This document shows positions 1-10,300 of a DNA stretch of 64,000 nucleotides, in pieces. A program made the position numbers and the translations under genes. The notes beneath the pieces were generated by a model. That model was not told where the DNA came from, did no database searches, and saw only the letters and a program-made list of their open reading frames with translations. The first letter of the stretch is position 1, and each line of letters opens with the position of its first letter. The stretch comes from Vreelandella lutescens (GTDB lineage: Bacteria > Pseudomonadota > Gammaproteobacteria > Pseudomonadales > Halomonadaceae): positions 1 through 64,000 of the forward strand of contig NZ_BMHM01000002.1 in assembly GCF_014640815.1 (NCBI RefSeq), written 5' to 3'.

Positions 1-1362
1 CGCGGCGTAAGCGATAGCGCACCCGCGAAGCACTCCGTTAGGAGTGCCGATGATGGCACTGAGGTGTGATATTTCACGGTGGCTTAATCCAGGCGGCTAT
101 CCGCCGCCCCCGCGGGTGCCTCATTTGCTCGTTGCTCTCGCTCTTTCGTTACGCCGCGCTACGGGTACGTGCAATTGCCCCGTGTTGATGGGTATCACGG
201 CACTTGAGATAGGCACCCGTAGCGCGGCGTAAGCGATAGCGCACCCGCGAAGCACTCCGTTAGGAGTGCCGATCTTGGCACCGAGATGTGATATTCCACG
301 GTGGCATCATCCAGGCGGCTACCGCCGCCTCCGCGGGTGCCTCATTTGCTCGTGCCTCGCAAGATTCGTTACGCCGCGCTACGTGGCAGGCACTCCGCTC
401 TAATGGTTTGCGGTACTTAAGGTGAGCACCCGTAGCGCGGCGTAAGCGATAGCGCACCCGCGAAGCACTCCGTTAGGAGTGCCGATGATGGCACTGAGGT
501 GTGATATTTCACGGTGGCATCATCCAGGCGGCTATCCGCCGCCCCCGTGAGTGCCGCATTTGCTCGTTGCCTCGCAAGATTCGTTACGCCGCGCTACGGG
601 TATGTGCAATTGCCTCGTGTTGATGGGTATCACGGCACTTGAGATAGGCACCCGTAGCGCGGCGTAAGCGATAGCGCACCCGCGAAGCACTCCGCTAGGA
701 GTGCCGATGATGGCACTGAGGTTTGATGCTTCACGGTGGCTTCATCCAGGCGGCTATCCGCCGCCCCCGCGGGTGCCTCATTTGCTCGTGCCTCGCAAGA
801 TTCGTTACGCCGCGCTACGTGGCAGGCACTCTGCTCTAATGGTTCGCTGCGCTCAAGAGAGGGCTCCCGTAGCGCGGTGTAAGCGATAGCGCACCCGCGA
901 AGCACTCCGTTAGGAGTGCCGATGATGGCACTGAGGTGTGATGATTTGCGGTGGCCTCATCCAGGCGGCTACCGCCGCCCCCGCGGGTGCCGCATTTGCT
1001 CGTTGCTCTCGCTCTTTTGTTACGCCGCGCTACGGGTATGTGCAATTGCCCCGTGTTGATGGGTGTCACGGAACTTAAGGGAAGGCTCCCGTAGCGCGGT
1101 GTAAGCGGAGCGCACCCGCGAAGCACTCCGTTAGGAGTGCCGATCTTGGCACTGAGGTGTGATCGTTCTCGGTGGCTTAATCCAGGCGGCTATCCGCCGC
1201 CTCCGCGGGTGCCTCTTTCGCTCGTTGCTCTCGCTCTTTCGTTCCGCCGCGCTACGGGTACGTGCAATTGCCCCGTGTTGATGGGTGTTGGCACTTAAGG
1301 TGGGCACCCGTAGCGCGGCGTAAGCGGAGCGCACCCGCGAAGCACTCCGTTAGGAGTGCCTG
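1..1362. repeat. Tandem array of REP/BIME-like units
   Basis: Six full units of about 164 bp and one half unit are separated by 49-57-bp spacers. Unit extents are 1-162 (cut by the window edge), 219-382, 432-597, 654-818, 869-1033, 1091-1255 and 1310-1362 (left half only). Each unit opens with GTAGCGCGGCGTAA or a close variant and closes with the inverted copy TTACGCCGCGCTAC. Inside are two small hairpins, GCACTCC-GTTA-GGAGTGC and GGCGG-CTAT-CCGCC. The outward GTAG at both ends is the tetranucleotide known at the foot of REP hairpins recognised by RAYT transposases. Spacers fall into two classes that alternate along most of the array. I see no protein gene here; open frames across it are repeat translations. 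Confidence 0.88.
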
Positions 1363-2073
1363 GGGGTTACTCCCAGTTCATGTCGGCCACTTCGGGTATG
1401 TCTTGCGTGCCCCAGTCTGGTTCGTACCATCCTTTTTTCACGCATTGGTGAAAGCTGGACCATTGCCATTCGCGAGGGGACTGCGCCCAGCCGTGCTTCA
1501 CCGGGTTGTAGTGGATGTAATCCATGTGGCGCTGCCAGTCGTTTTCGTCTCGGACCACGTGTTCCCAAAATCCGCGTTGCCATGCGTATTGGCTGCCGGG
1601 TGGGAAGAGGAACTCTTTGGAGGCGTATTTTTTGACGTCGCGCCAGCGGGATGAGTAATCGGCGTCTCCTTCGGGGAGGGTCCAGAGGCAGTGCAGGTGG
1701 TCGGGAAGGAGAACAAAGGCATCCATTGTAAAGGGTTGTTCATCGCGTACACGTCGAAACGCTCGGCCCAGTGCGTCGATGTTTAAGCGATCCGCTAAGA
1801 GCGGTTGGCGGCCGTAGGTGACGACAGTAAAGAAGTAGGTGCCGCCTGGGATATGGGCGCGTCGGTAAGTCGCCATGGCTGCTTCCCTGCAGTGAGTGAG
1901 GGGAATAGGGTAGCGTGATTAAAAGTGATGTGCATCCTTGGTGGGTCAGGTTTCAGGGTTTTGGCGGTGGCACTGAGATTTGATGATTCTCGGTGGCTTG
2001 ATCAGGCGGCTAGCGCCGCCCCCGCGGGTGCCTCATTTGCTCGTGCCTCGCAAGATTCGTTACGCCGCGCTAC
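1310..2073 (-). mobile_element. Composite RAYT element: transposase cassette inside one BIME unit
   Basis: The left half of a repeat unit (1310-1362, ending in GGAGTGCC) is followed by the RAYT gene and its leader. The right half of a unit then resumes at about 1967 (GGCACTGAG) and ends with CGCTAC at 2073. In intact units these two half-sequences are separated by only about five bases. The simplest reading is that 1310-2073 is the autonomous element and the roughly 164-bp units are internally deleted, non-autonomous derivatives with the same ends. The alternative is insertion of a RAYT cassette into an existing unit. I saw no target-site duplication. Confidence 0.65.
1367..1876 (-). CDS. REP-associated tyrosine transposase (RAYT, Y1 family)
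   Basis: A 169-residue single-domain Y1 (IS200-like) transposase. The HUH metal-binding pair is His60-Leu-His62 in the context LLPDHLHCLW. The presumed catalytic tyrosine is Tyr120 in DYIHYNPVKHG, the usual RAYT signature. RAYTs are single-copy, chromosomally domesticated relatives of IS200/IS605 transposases that recognise and nick GTAG-footed REP hairpins. The gene sits within the repeat cluster and its stop codon lies a few bases from the last half unit, which supports the assignment. Length and motifs look complete, so it is probably functional. Activity on these particular units is inferred. Confidence 0.9.
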   Translation of the reverse strand: MATYRRAHIPGGTYFFTVVTYGRQPLLADRLNIDALGRAFRRVRDEQPFTMDAFVLLPDHLHCLWTLPEGDADYSSRWRDVKKYASKEFLFPPGSQYAWQRGFWEHVVRDENDWQRHMDYIHYNPVKHGWAQSPREWQWSSFHQCVKKGWYEPDWGTQDIPEVADMNWE

Positions 2074-2080
2074 GATGTTG

Positions 2081-2122
2081 CCCTTCACCCTTCACCCTTC
2101 ACCCTTCACCCTTCACCCTTCA
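2081..2122. repeat. Heptamer tandem repeat (CCCTTCA)x6
   Basis: Six perfect copies of CCCTTCA lie between the outer end of a BIME half unit (ending at 2073) and the rfaH stop codon (2127-2129). The following heptamer, CCATTTA, is degenerate and contains that stop codon. A related heptamer tract lies next to the next gene end at 2965-2992. Copy number is likely variable through slippage. Confidence 0.9.
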
Positions 2123-2126
2123 CCAT

Positions 2127-2642
2127 TTATCGCTTTTCCAGGCTTTCTACGGAAAGCTCGACGTGTTGCGGGCGTTGGAGGACGTTGAGTAGGACGATGG
2201 CACGTTCTTCGCCTTTGCTGCGGGTGAAGATGGCTTCTAGGTCTTTGAAGGGGCCGTCGGTGATGGTGACTTTTTCGCCGGCGGTGAAGTAGCTGTGGCT
2301 GCCTTCTTGGCGGTGGGGTTGGGCGCGAAGGGTCTCTACGAGTGCGTCGGGCACGGCGATGGGGGTGTTGCCAAAGGTGAGCAAGCGCAGTACGCCCCGG
2401 GTGGAGCGGATGGGCCGCCAGTTGCTGACGACTTGGTCTAAGCGGATAAATAGGTAGTAGGGGAACAGCGGCTCGGTGACGGTGGCAAGCTTGCCTTGGC
2501 GTTTGCGTTTTACATCCAGCACCGGGTGGAACACCTCATAGCCTTGATTGACAAGGTGTTCAGCTGCGCGAAACGATTCGCTACCTTTGCACTGAATGAC
2601 GTACCAGTGGGCAGTGCCGGTCTCGATTGTTTCTACTACCAT
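2127..2642 (-). CDS. rfaH: Transcription antiterminator RfaH
   Basis: A 171-residue NusG paralogue. The N-terminal NGN domain (about residues 10-110) opens with HWYVIQCKGSE and contains EPLFPYYLFIRL and STRGV, a close match to the RfaH pattern. The C-terminal KOW region (about 120-171) contains the TAGEKVTITDGPF motif. RfaH is recruited at ops sites and lets RNA polymerase read through long operons for LPS, capsule and other surface polymers. It lies downstream of the capsule-lipid operon in the same orientation, 356 bp away, with only repeats between. The start is set by AAAGG upstream of the ATG at 2642. I could not find a convincing ops element in front of the 17,373 operon, so control of that operon by this protein is an inference. 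Confidence 0.88.
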   Translation of the reverse strand: MVVETIETGTAHWYVIQCKGSESFRAAEHLVNQGYEVFHPVLDVKRKRQGKLATVTEPLFPYYLFIRLDQVVSNWRPIRSTRGVLRLLTFGNTPIAVPDALVETLRAQPHRQEGSHSYFTAGEKVTITDGPFKDLEAIFTRSKGEERAIVLLNVLQRPQHVELSVESLEKR

Positions 2643-2686
2643 GTGACTACCTTTCTGATTGCCCAGGTGGCTCCCCAGGTTAACGT

Positions 2687-2956
2687 GCCACCTTCCAGGC
2701 GGCTATCGCCGCCCCCGCGGGTGCCTCATTTGCTCGTGCCTCGCAAAATTCGTTACGCCGTGCTACGGGGCTCCACGGCATTTAAGTGGGTATCCGTAGC
2801 GCGGTGTAAGCGGAGCGCACCCGCGAAGCACTCCGTTAGGAGTGCCGAAGGTGCCACCGAGGATTGATGCTTCACGGTGGTTGATCAGGCGGCTATCGCC
2901 GCCCTCGCGGGTGCCTCATTTGCTCGTGCCTCGCAAGATTCGTTACGCCGCGCTAC
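2687..2956. repeat. BIME units between rfaH and the AOS gene
   Basis: A right half unit (2687-2766, ending CGTGCTAC) is followed by a 29-bp spacer and a complete unit (2796-2956). The complete unit starts GTAGCGCGGTGTAAGCGG and ends CGCCGCGCTAC. The sequence belongs to the same family as the array at 1-1362. Together with 2643-2686, which shows no gene, these repeats fill most of the 356-bp gap between the rfaH start and the alpha-oxoamine synthase stop. Confidence 0.88.
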
Positions 2957-2964
2957 GGTGTTGG

Positions 2965-2992
2965 CATTCACCATTCACCATTCACCATTCAC
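2965..2992. repeat. Heptamer tandem repeat (CATTCAC)x4
   Basis: Four copies of CATTCAC lie between the outer end of a BIME unit (2956) and the stop codon of the alpha-oxoamine synthase gene (2999-3001). Position and sequence type match the CCCTTCA tract at the end of rfaH. Confidence 0.88.
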
Positions 2993-2998
2993 CACCAA

Positions 2999-4330
2999 TC
3001 ACATCCCTTTCGCCATCAGCTTTTCAAGCACATCTAATGTTTCATCAATATGGGCTTGGGTGTGTTCGCAGGAGAGGAAGAAGCGTAAGCGAGCGCTTTT
3101 TTCCGGTACGGCGGGGTACAGAATGGGTTGGACGTTGATGTCGTGCGCTAGCAGTTCGTTGGACAGGTGCGCTGCTAGCGGTGAGCTGCCTACGATGACG
3201 GGTACTACGGCAGAGCCGATGCTGTGGCCGGTGTCCATGCCGCGGGCTTGGGCTTGCTCTAGGAAGTAGCGGGAGATCTCTTGGAGCTTGGCGACGCGCT
3301 CGGGCTCTTGGGCCATCAGCTCAAGTACTTTTAGCGAAGGGGCGGCCACTTGCGCGGGCATGCCCACGCTGTACAAAAAGCCCGGCGCGAAGTAGCGCAG
3401 GGTTTCCACTAGCGCGGTGTTCCCGGCAATGTAGCCGCCGCAGCCGGAGAGCGTTTTGCTCATGGTGCCCATCCAGATGTCGACATCGGTGGGGTCAATC
3501 GCAAAGTGTTCCCGCAGGCCCAGGCCGGTTTCTCCCATCACGCCGAAGGAGTGAGCTTCATCTACCATTAGCCAGGCTTGATGGCGCTGTTTTAGCGCGA
3601 TAAAGCGAGGCAAATCGGGGATGTCGCCGTCCATGCTGTAGAGCCCTTCGATCACCACCAGCACGCGCTCGAACTGGTGGCGGTGCTGGGTGAGCAGCGC
3701 TTCCAGAGCGTCCGGGTCGTTGTGGCTAAACGACATGCGTTTGGCCCCAGAGAGCTGCGCGCCCACTAACGAGCTGTTGTGAATGTACTCGTCGTGCAGG
3801 ATGAGGTCCTTCGGGCCGAGCAGGTAGCCAAGGGTAGACACATTGGTCGCATGGCCACTGACGAAGGCGACGGCATCTTCAACGGCATAGGCGTTGGCAA
3901 TAGCACGCTCTAGCTCACCATGAATGGGGCGTTCGCCTGAGACCACGCGGCTGGCCGAGACAGACGTACCGTAGTGGGCGGCTGCATCACTGGCTGCTTG
4001 AACCACGCGCGGGTCACCGGAGTAGCCCAGGTAGTTGTAGCTGGCGAAGTTGATACAAGTGCGCCCATTCATCATGCTGGTGGCACCTGCGAGGCCGTCG
4101 TGTACCTTGAAAAAAGGGACTTTTAGGCCAAGCTGTTTAGCGCCTTCGCGCAGCAACATGAGCTGTTGATAGCCCGGGTGGGCATCAAAGCGTGTAAAGC
4201 GCTCAGGAACAGAACGGGCTGCCCCCGCGCCTTGGGCGCTGGGGGCAGATGGGCTGGCGGCTCTGGCGGTGGGGCGCTTGCGCGCTTGTTCCAGAAGCTG
4301 GCGTTTTAACTCAGAACGCTTGGCGGTCAT
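2999..4330 (-). CDS. Alpha-oxoamine synthase (RkpG-like, PLP-dependent)
   Basis: A 443-residue fold-type I PLP enzyme of the family that includes 8-amino-7-oxononanoate synthase, 2-amino-3-ketobutyrate CoA ligase and serine palmitoyltransferase. Visible motifs are the Asp257/His260 pair in LMVDEAHSFG and the Schiff-base Lys292 in GTMSKTLSGCGG. An extra 40-residue Ala/Pro/Ser-rich N-terminal extension precedes the catalytic domain. These enzymes condense an acyl thioester with an amino acid, releasing CO2 and a 2-amino-3-ketone. The gene overlaps the PKS gene by 4 bp (ATGA) and the PKS has no thioesterase. I therefore infer that this enzyme takes the finished chain off the PKS carrier protein, as in sphinganine-analogue pathways. 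A biotin role is unlikely given the operon. The amino acid substrate cannot be read from the sequence. Confidence 0.82.
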   Translation of the reverse strand: MTAKRSELKRQLLEQARKRPTARAASPSAPSAQGAGAARSVPERFTRFDAHPGYQQLMLLREGAKQLGLKVPFFKVHDGLAGATSMMNGRTCINFASYNYLGYSGDPRVVQAASDAAAHYGTSVSASRVVSGERPIHGELERAIANAYAVEDAVAFVSGHATNVSTLGYLLGPKDLILHDEYIHNSSLVGAQLSGAKRMSFSHNDPDALEALLTQHRHQFERVLVVIEGLYSMDGDIPDLPRFIALKQRHQAWLMVDEAHSFGVMGETGLGLREHFAIDPTDVDIWMGTMSKTLSGCGGYIAGNTALVETLRYFAPGFLYSVGMPAQVAAPSLKVLELMAQEPERVAKLQEISRYFLEQAQARGMDTGHSIGSAVVPVIVGSSPLAAHLSNELLAHDINVQPILYPAVPEKSARLRFFLSCEHTQAHIDETLDVLEKLMAKGM

Positions 4331-7300
4331 GGTGTCTCGGTCGCAGGGGATGATGCTGGCTCACTGGTAATGCCATCCGCACCGTGGCGGGCAGCCAAAG
4401 AGGCTAACGCATCTTGCGGCGACTCTTCAACATCGTCGTCATGCTGGTGAAGTTTTTGAATCAGGACGCCCGCGAGTTTATCAAGCGTGGAGGCTTCGCT
4501 GAGCACCATCACCGGTACCTGAACGCCTAGACGATTCTCGATAGCGGTCATCAGTTCAACGCCCATCAGCGAGTCGAAGCCCATGTCGTAAACCGAGCGG
4601 TTCACGTCGATCTTCTCTTCGTCGATCAGCAGAATGCTGGCAAGCTCAGCGCGTAGCAGTTCGGTAATTGTGCTGTGCAGCTCTTCCGGCGAGAGATCCG
4701 CTAGCAGCGCGCTGATGTCGTCATCGCTATCCAGACTGCCATCATCATCGCTGGCGCGGGCAATCTCATCAAAGCGCGGCGCGTTGGAAGTGGGCAGGAA
4801 GCGCGCGAGAGCACCCCACTCAAGCTCCAGTACGCCCAGGCTCGTGCCAGGAGTGAGTAGCATCTGCTCCAGCACCTTGAGCGCATCATCTGAGCGCAGC
4901 GCTGAACCACCCAGACGTTCTTGCAGTGCATCCCGTGTGCGGGTGTTACGCGCTAAGAAGCCGACGTCTTCAATGGCACCCCAGCGCACGCAGGTGGCCG
5001 GGAGGCCTTGCGAGCGGCGGCGGGCGGCAAACGCTTCGAGCCAGTGGTTAGCGGCCACGTAGTTTGCTTGGCCGGGGTTACCAAAGAGCGTCGTCGCCGA
5101 CGAGTAGAGCACAAAGAAGTCGAGGGTGTCGTTGGCGGTCAGCGCTTCTAAGTGCTTGGCACCGTCAATTTTCGGTGAGAGCACTTTTTGAATGCGTTCG
5201 GCATCCAGGTTACGAATCAGGCCGTCGTCAATCACCGTGGCGGCATGCACGATGCCACGCAGCGGGCTTAGCTCGCTTTTCGCACGTTCCAGCACCTTGG
5301 CGAGGGCATCACGGTCGGTGATGTCGCAAGCCGCTGCCAGCACTTTCACGCCTTGGGCTTCAAACGCTGCCACGGCGGCTTGGGCTTCTTCGCTGGCGGG
5401 GCCGCTGCGGCTGAGTAGAATCAGCTCGCGCGCGCCTTTATCTACTAGCCATTGCGCGGTTTTCAGGCCAAACCCGCCCAGGCCGCCGGTGACCAAGTAG
5501 CTGGCGTCACTCGCTAGCGTCATGCTGGCGGTGCCCAGCTGCTCCTGATGTGGCTGAGCAATGGGCTGTTCGTAGGTCACTACAACCTTGCCAATTTGGC
5601 GCGCCTGCTGCATGTAGCGGAAGGCATCAATCACTTGGCTGTGGCTAAAGGCGGTGAACGGCAGCGGGCTGAGCGTGCCGTCGTTAAACAGTGCCATCAT
5701 TTCGCCGAACAGCCGCTGGGTGAGGGCGGGCTGTACCTTCATGAGCTGGTCGGAATCAATACCGAAGTAGCTCAGGTTGTTGCGGAACGGGCGTAGGCCA
5801 ATATGGGTGTTTTCATAGAAGTCGCGCTTGCCGAGCTCTAGGAAGCGACCGAACGGGCGCAGGGCGCGCAGGTTCTGGTTAATGGCTTCACCGGCCAGGG
5901 AGTTGAGCACGATATCAACGCCTTCACCCTGGGTATCTTCGAGAATCTCTTCTGCGAAGGTGAGCGAGCGGGAGTCGTAAAGGCGCTCTTCGCCCATCAG
6001 GCGTAGGAAGTCGCGCTTCTCTTCTGACCCCACCGTGGCGTAAATTTCAGCGCCCATCCACTGGGCGATTTGCAGCGCGGCAATACCCACACCGCCTGCT
6101 GCGCCGTGAATCAGCACTTTTTCGCCGGGTTCTAAACGCGCCAGATGCTTCAGCGCGTAGTACACGGTAAAGAAGGTGGTGGGAATGGTGGCCGCCGCCG
6201 CGTAGCTGACGCCCTCTGGCAGCGGTGCCACGGCATGCTGGCTGGCAATCACGCGGTCGCTGAAGCTGGCGGGGCCAAAGCCTACCACGCCCTGTCCGGG
6301 GGTGAGGTGCTGAATGTTGCTGCCCACCGCGACCACTTCGCCAGAAAATTCCAGACCCAGCGTCGGCCCGGCAAAGCCGTTTTCAATCGCTTCATCTGAC
6401 AGTAGGCCCAGGGTGTACATGACATCCCGGAAGTTGAGGCCGGTGGCTTTGACGCGTACTTCTACGTCATCAGCGCCTAGCTCTGGCAGCTGGCGCGGCC
6501 GCCACTGCAACTGGCGCAGTTGGCCGGGCAGCGTGAAGCCCAACGTCATGGCTTGGCGGGGTGCTTCGCTGGCGGTTTTTTCCGGGTGCGGTGCGGGCAG
6601 CGTACGAAGGCGCGTGGCAAAGCGGGTGCCTTCCTGCGTCACTACCAGCTCGTTTTCACTATCTGGCGTGGCGATAGAGCCTGCTACGCACGCTAGCGCG
6701 GCAGCGCTGGGGGCGTCGGGTAGGTCAATCAGGGTCACGCTGTGACCCACCGCCTCATTGGCGAGCGAGCGCCCAAAACCCCATAGCGCGGCGTCATCAG
6801 CGTGTTGGTAGCCCTGGGTAGCTAGCCATAGCGTTAAGGTAGTGCCTTGGGCTTCCAGGCCGCTGGCTTCAAGCGCGAGCGACCACTGCTGCGCGCCAAA
6901 GCAGCGCTGGGTTTGGGCTTGCGTGGTCGTGCTGCCCAGTTCACGCAGGTCAAGCACGTTCAGTGCCGCAGGTGTTTCGAGCTGGTCGGCAAGCGCCTCG
7001 TTCAGCAGCGTTTGTGGCGCTGCATCGCTTACGCGAAGCCATACGCTGTGGTCTGCATGACTGTTTAGCTGTTCGGCTAACGCTACCGCGAGCGCTTCTT
7101 GCTGGGCATCGGCCACCAGCAGCGTTTGGGCGATGGATACCTGAACGTTGGTGTCGTTGTGCGCCGGTTGTTGCGCATGCAGCAGGTAAGCGCCGTTCTC
7201 TTCTAGCTCCATAGGCGCAGAGACGCTCAGCCCTTGGCTGGTTAGCCACTCAATCAGCGTGTTCTGTTCTAGCGCTGCTTGATCAATGCCCGGTGTTGCC

Positions 7301-10300
7301 AGCAGGTCATCCAACCAGCGGCTTGGATGAAGGCCAATCACCATTACTTGCGCACCAGGGGCGAGCTGTGCAGGTAAGGCATCGATGAGCTGGCGGGTGC
7401 GGTCGGGCTGGGTGATATCGGCACTCACGAACGCCAGCTGCGCTTTTTGGGCATCGGCTAGGGCGGGCAGCGCTTCGTCTAACGGCTGGATATCCATCAG
7501 CGGGTAGCGCTCTTGCAACTGCTCCGCTTGGTGGCGTGCCGTGTCGCTGGTGGTGAGCGCACGGTAGCGATAGGTGTCGTTCACCCCTGGCTTGCCGTGG
7601 GCAAGCTGCTCTAGCAGGCGTTGACCAAGGGCGGGCGCACAGGGGCCAGCCTCGAGTAGGTTGAGACGTTGCCCGGTGGGTAGTGCGACTAGCGACGCTT
7701 CCATGAGTGAGCCTAGCTCGCGAGCCAATACCTGCCAGCCATGTTCACCAATCAGCACCCGATTAATACCCGCCAAGTGCTCGGCACTAATGCCCAGGCT
7801 TTCCAGGGTATCACTACCGGTGAGCAGCGGCTCACGGTGCAGGCCTAACCGGCCCACCACGTGAATAGGGGCGAAGTAATCAGGGTAATCTTGCACCAGT
7901 AGCTGCCAAATGGCTTCCGGCGGTAGCGGCGCTTCGTCATCGTCAGCGGTGCTGCTGGCGTCGTGTGCAAAGGCTTCGCTTAGGCTATCGAGCAGCGGCG
8001 CGACTTCTTGGGCGTAGCGCTGTCCGGTGCTGGCGCTATACGCATCGCTTAGCCCCATCAAGCGCGTTAGCGCATCTGCAGGCAGCGGCAGCGCGACAGC
8101 GTTTAGCGGGGCGGGCGTGAGCTCCACATCCAGGTAGCTAAAGTGCTGGTGGTGCGCCCGGTTCAGGCGAATGGCCTTGAAACGTGTTTGGCTCAGCACA
8201 GCGACGGCGCGGCCTTGGGCGTCATACAGCTCAAAATCGGCGGTGAAGGAGTGCGGAGCACGTTTGCCCATCACTGCTCGTGCCAGAACGGGCGCGCCCG
8301 CTTCCGCGTTGACCTGAATGCGGCCTACGCGTACCGGTACGAAGGCGAGCTGTGCGGCAAACTCGCTGTGCTGTGCCAGCAGCGGAATGAACATCTGGAA
8401 GGCGCTATCCAGAATGCCGGGGTGAACATGCAGCGTATCCAGTTGCGTGGTGACCTCATCGGAGAGCTGAATCTCACCAATGACGCTATCGCCCTCAATC
8501 CAGCCGCGCTGAATGGCTTGGAACGCAGGGCCGTAGTGCAGGCCAATACGTTCAGCCATCTGCAGGTGTTCAGCCAGCGTATAGTCAGCATCGCGCTTAG
8601 GCAGCGCGGGCGCTTGGCGGTTGAGTAGGAAGCCGCGGCTTTCGCGCATGCGGCGTGCGACGGCATTGAGCTGCCACTCGCTGCCCGTGGCGGGCTCGCG
8701 GGAATGAATCTCCAAGCGGCCATCATCGGGGTCGAGGGTAAGGCGCATGGCGCGGCCGTTGGGGCCGTCCAGCAGTAGCGGCGCGCGAATTTCCAGCTCT
8801 TCGATATCCAGCACCGGTGTCTCTTTTTGCTGGAGCGCGGCGGCAAGTGCCAACTCTACAAAGCCAGCACCCGGGAATACCGCGCCTTCACCTACCACGT
8901 GGTCGGAAAGCCAAGGCTGGCGCTTGGTGTCTAGCTGGCTTTCCCAGGTGTGCTCTTGCTGTGCTAGCGGGTAACCCAGCAACGGGTGCTGGTAGTAGCG
9001 CGACAGCAAGCCTTGGCCATCGTTGGTGCCTTGTACCCATAGATGAGTGCGCTGCCACGAGTAGCGAGGCAGCAACACGCGCTGGCCTTCTACCGGGAAG
9101 AAGCGCTGGCTGTCTAGGTGTAAGCCGCTGAGCAGCAATTGGCTGCGTGTGCGGTTCAATCCCTCTAACCCAGGCTTGTGACGCTCGATGGTCCCGAACA
9201 CTAGGCCGCTGCGCTCTTGCTCACGCAGTGATTCGTTGAGGTAGCGGCGCAAAATGGGGTGCGCACCCACTTCGACAAAGACGTTGTAGCCTTGCTCAAT
9301 GAGCGCGGTGGCGGCGCTATCAAACAGCACCGGCTCACGAATATTGAGCCACCAGTAGTGGGCGTCTAGCGCGGTGCCTTCACTGACGTCACCCGTGACG
9401 GTAGAGACGTAGGGGACCTTGGTGGCCTGGGGCTGGATATCCGCCAGGGCATCGACCACCCCTGACTGGATGCTATCCATGGCCGGGCTGTGGAAGGCGT
9501 AATCCAGCGGCAGGCGCTTTGCGAAGATATCTTGGCCACTTAGCGTGGCTTCAAGCTCGCTAAGCTGGTCACGATCGCCTGCCAGGGTAATCCCTTTGGG
9601 GCTGTTAATGCCCGCAAGGCTTACCCGGTTGAACTCAGGTTTGGCTAGCCACGGTGCGATGTCGTCGGCGCTCATGGCAACAGCGGTCATCTCACCTAGG
9701 CCACGGGTTTTGCCTTGGTAGTCACTGCGGTAGTAGATGACCTTAACCGCATCCTCCAGGCTAAGCGCACCGGAGGCCCAGGCAGCGGCGACTTCGCCCA
9801 CGCTGTGGCCAAACACGGCTGCTGGAGTAACGCCCTGGGCTTTCAGCCACTCGGTGAGCGCTACTTGCAGGGCAAAGAGGGCTGGCTGGGCGATTTCGGT
9901 ACGCACGAAGCGGCTCTCTTCGCCTTCAGGCTTGTTACGGCCTGCTAATTCGTCACGCAGTGAAAAACTGCCGTAGCGCTGGAACAGTGCGTCGACGCGG
10001 TCGATGGCGGCGGTGAAGTCGGCATCGGTATCGAGCAGATCATGCCCCATGGTTTCCCACTGGCAGCCGTTGCCGTCATACACAAAGACCGGCCCTTTGG
10101 CGTCGGCGAGGCGCTCCAGCGTTAGGACTTGGCTGGCATTACCCTCGGCAAACTGGCGCAGTGCGTTGGCGGCCTCCTCTGCGTTGCTGGCGAAGCAGAG
10201 TGCGCCGTGGCTGTGCTGCTCACGGTGGTGGAACAGCGTATGGGCGATATCGTAAAACCCTTGGCCAGATTCCTGCAGGTGCTTCGCTAGGGCGCGGGCA

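Noticed and set aside
44..1334. Several 60-100-residue open frames on both strands with Arg/Ala-rich sequence
   Set aside because: They are translations of the repeat units (the same peptide recurs at each unit) with no ribosome-binding sites.
1..1362. CRISPR-like alternation of repeats and spacers
   Set aside because: Repeat units are about 164 bp with long inverted arms, spacers recur in two classes rather than being unique, and no cas genes are present.
2999..4330. BioF or Kbl assignment for the alpha-oxoamine synthase
   Set aside because: No biotin or threonine-catabolism gene is nearby; the 4-bp overlap with a PKS lacking a release domain points to lipid synthesis.
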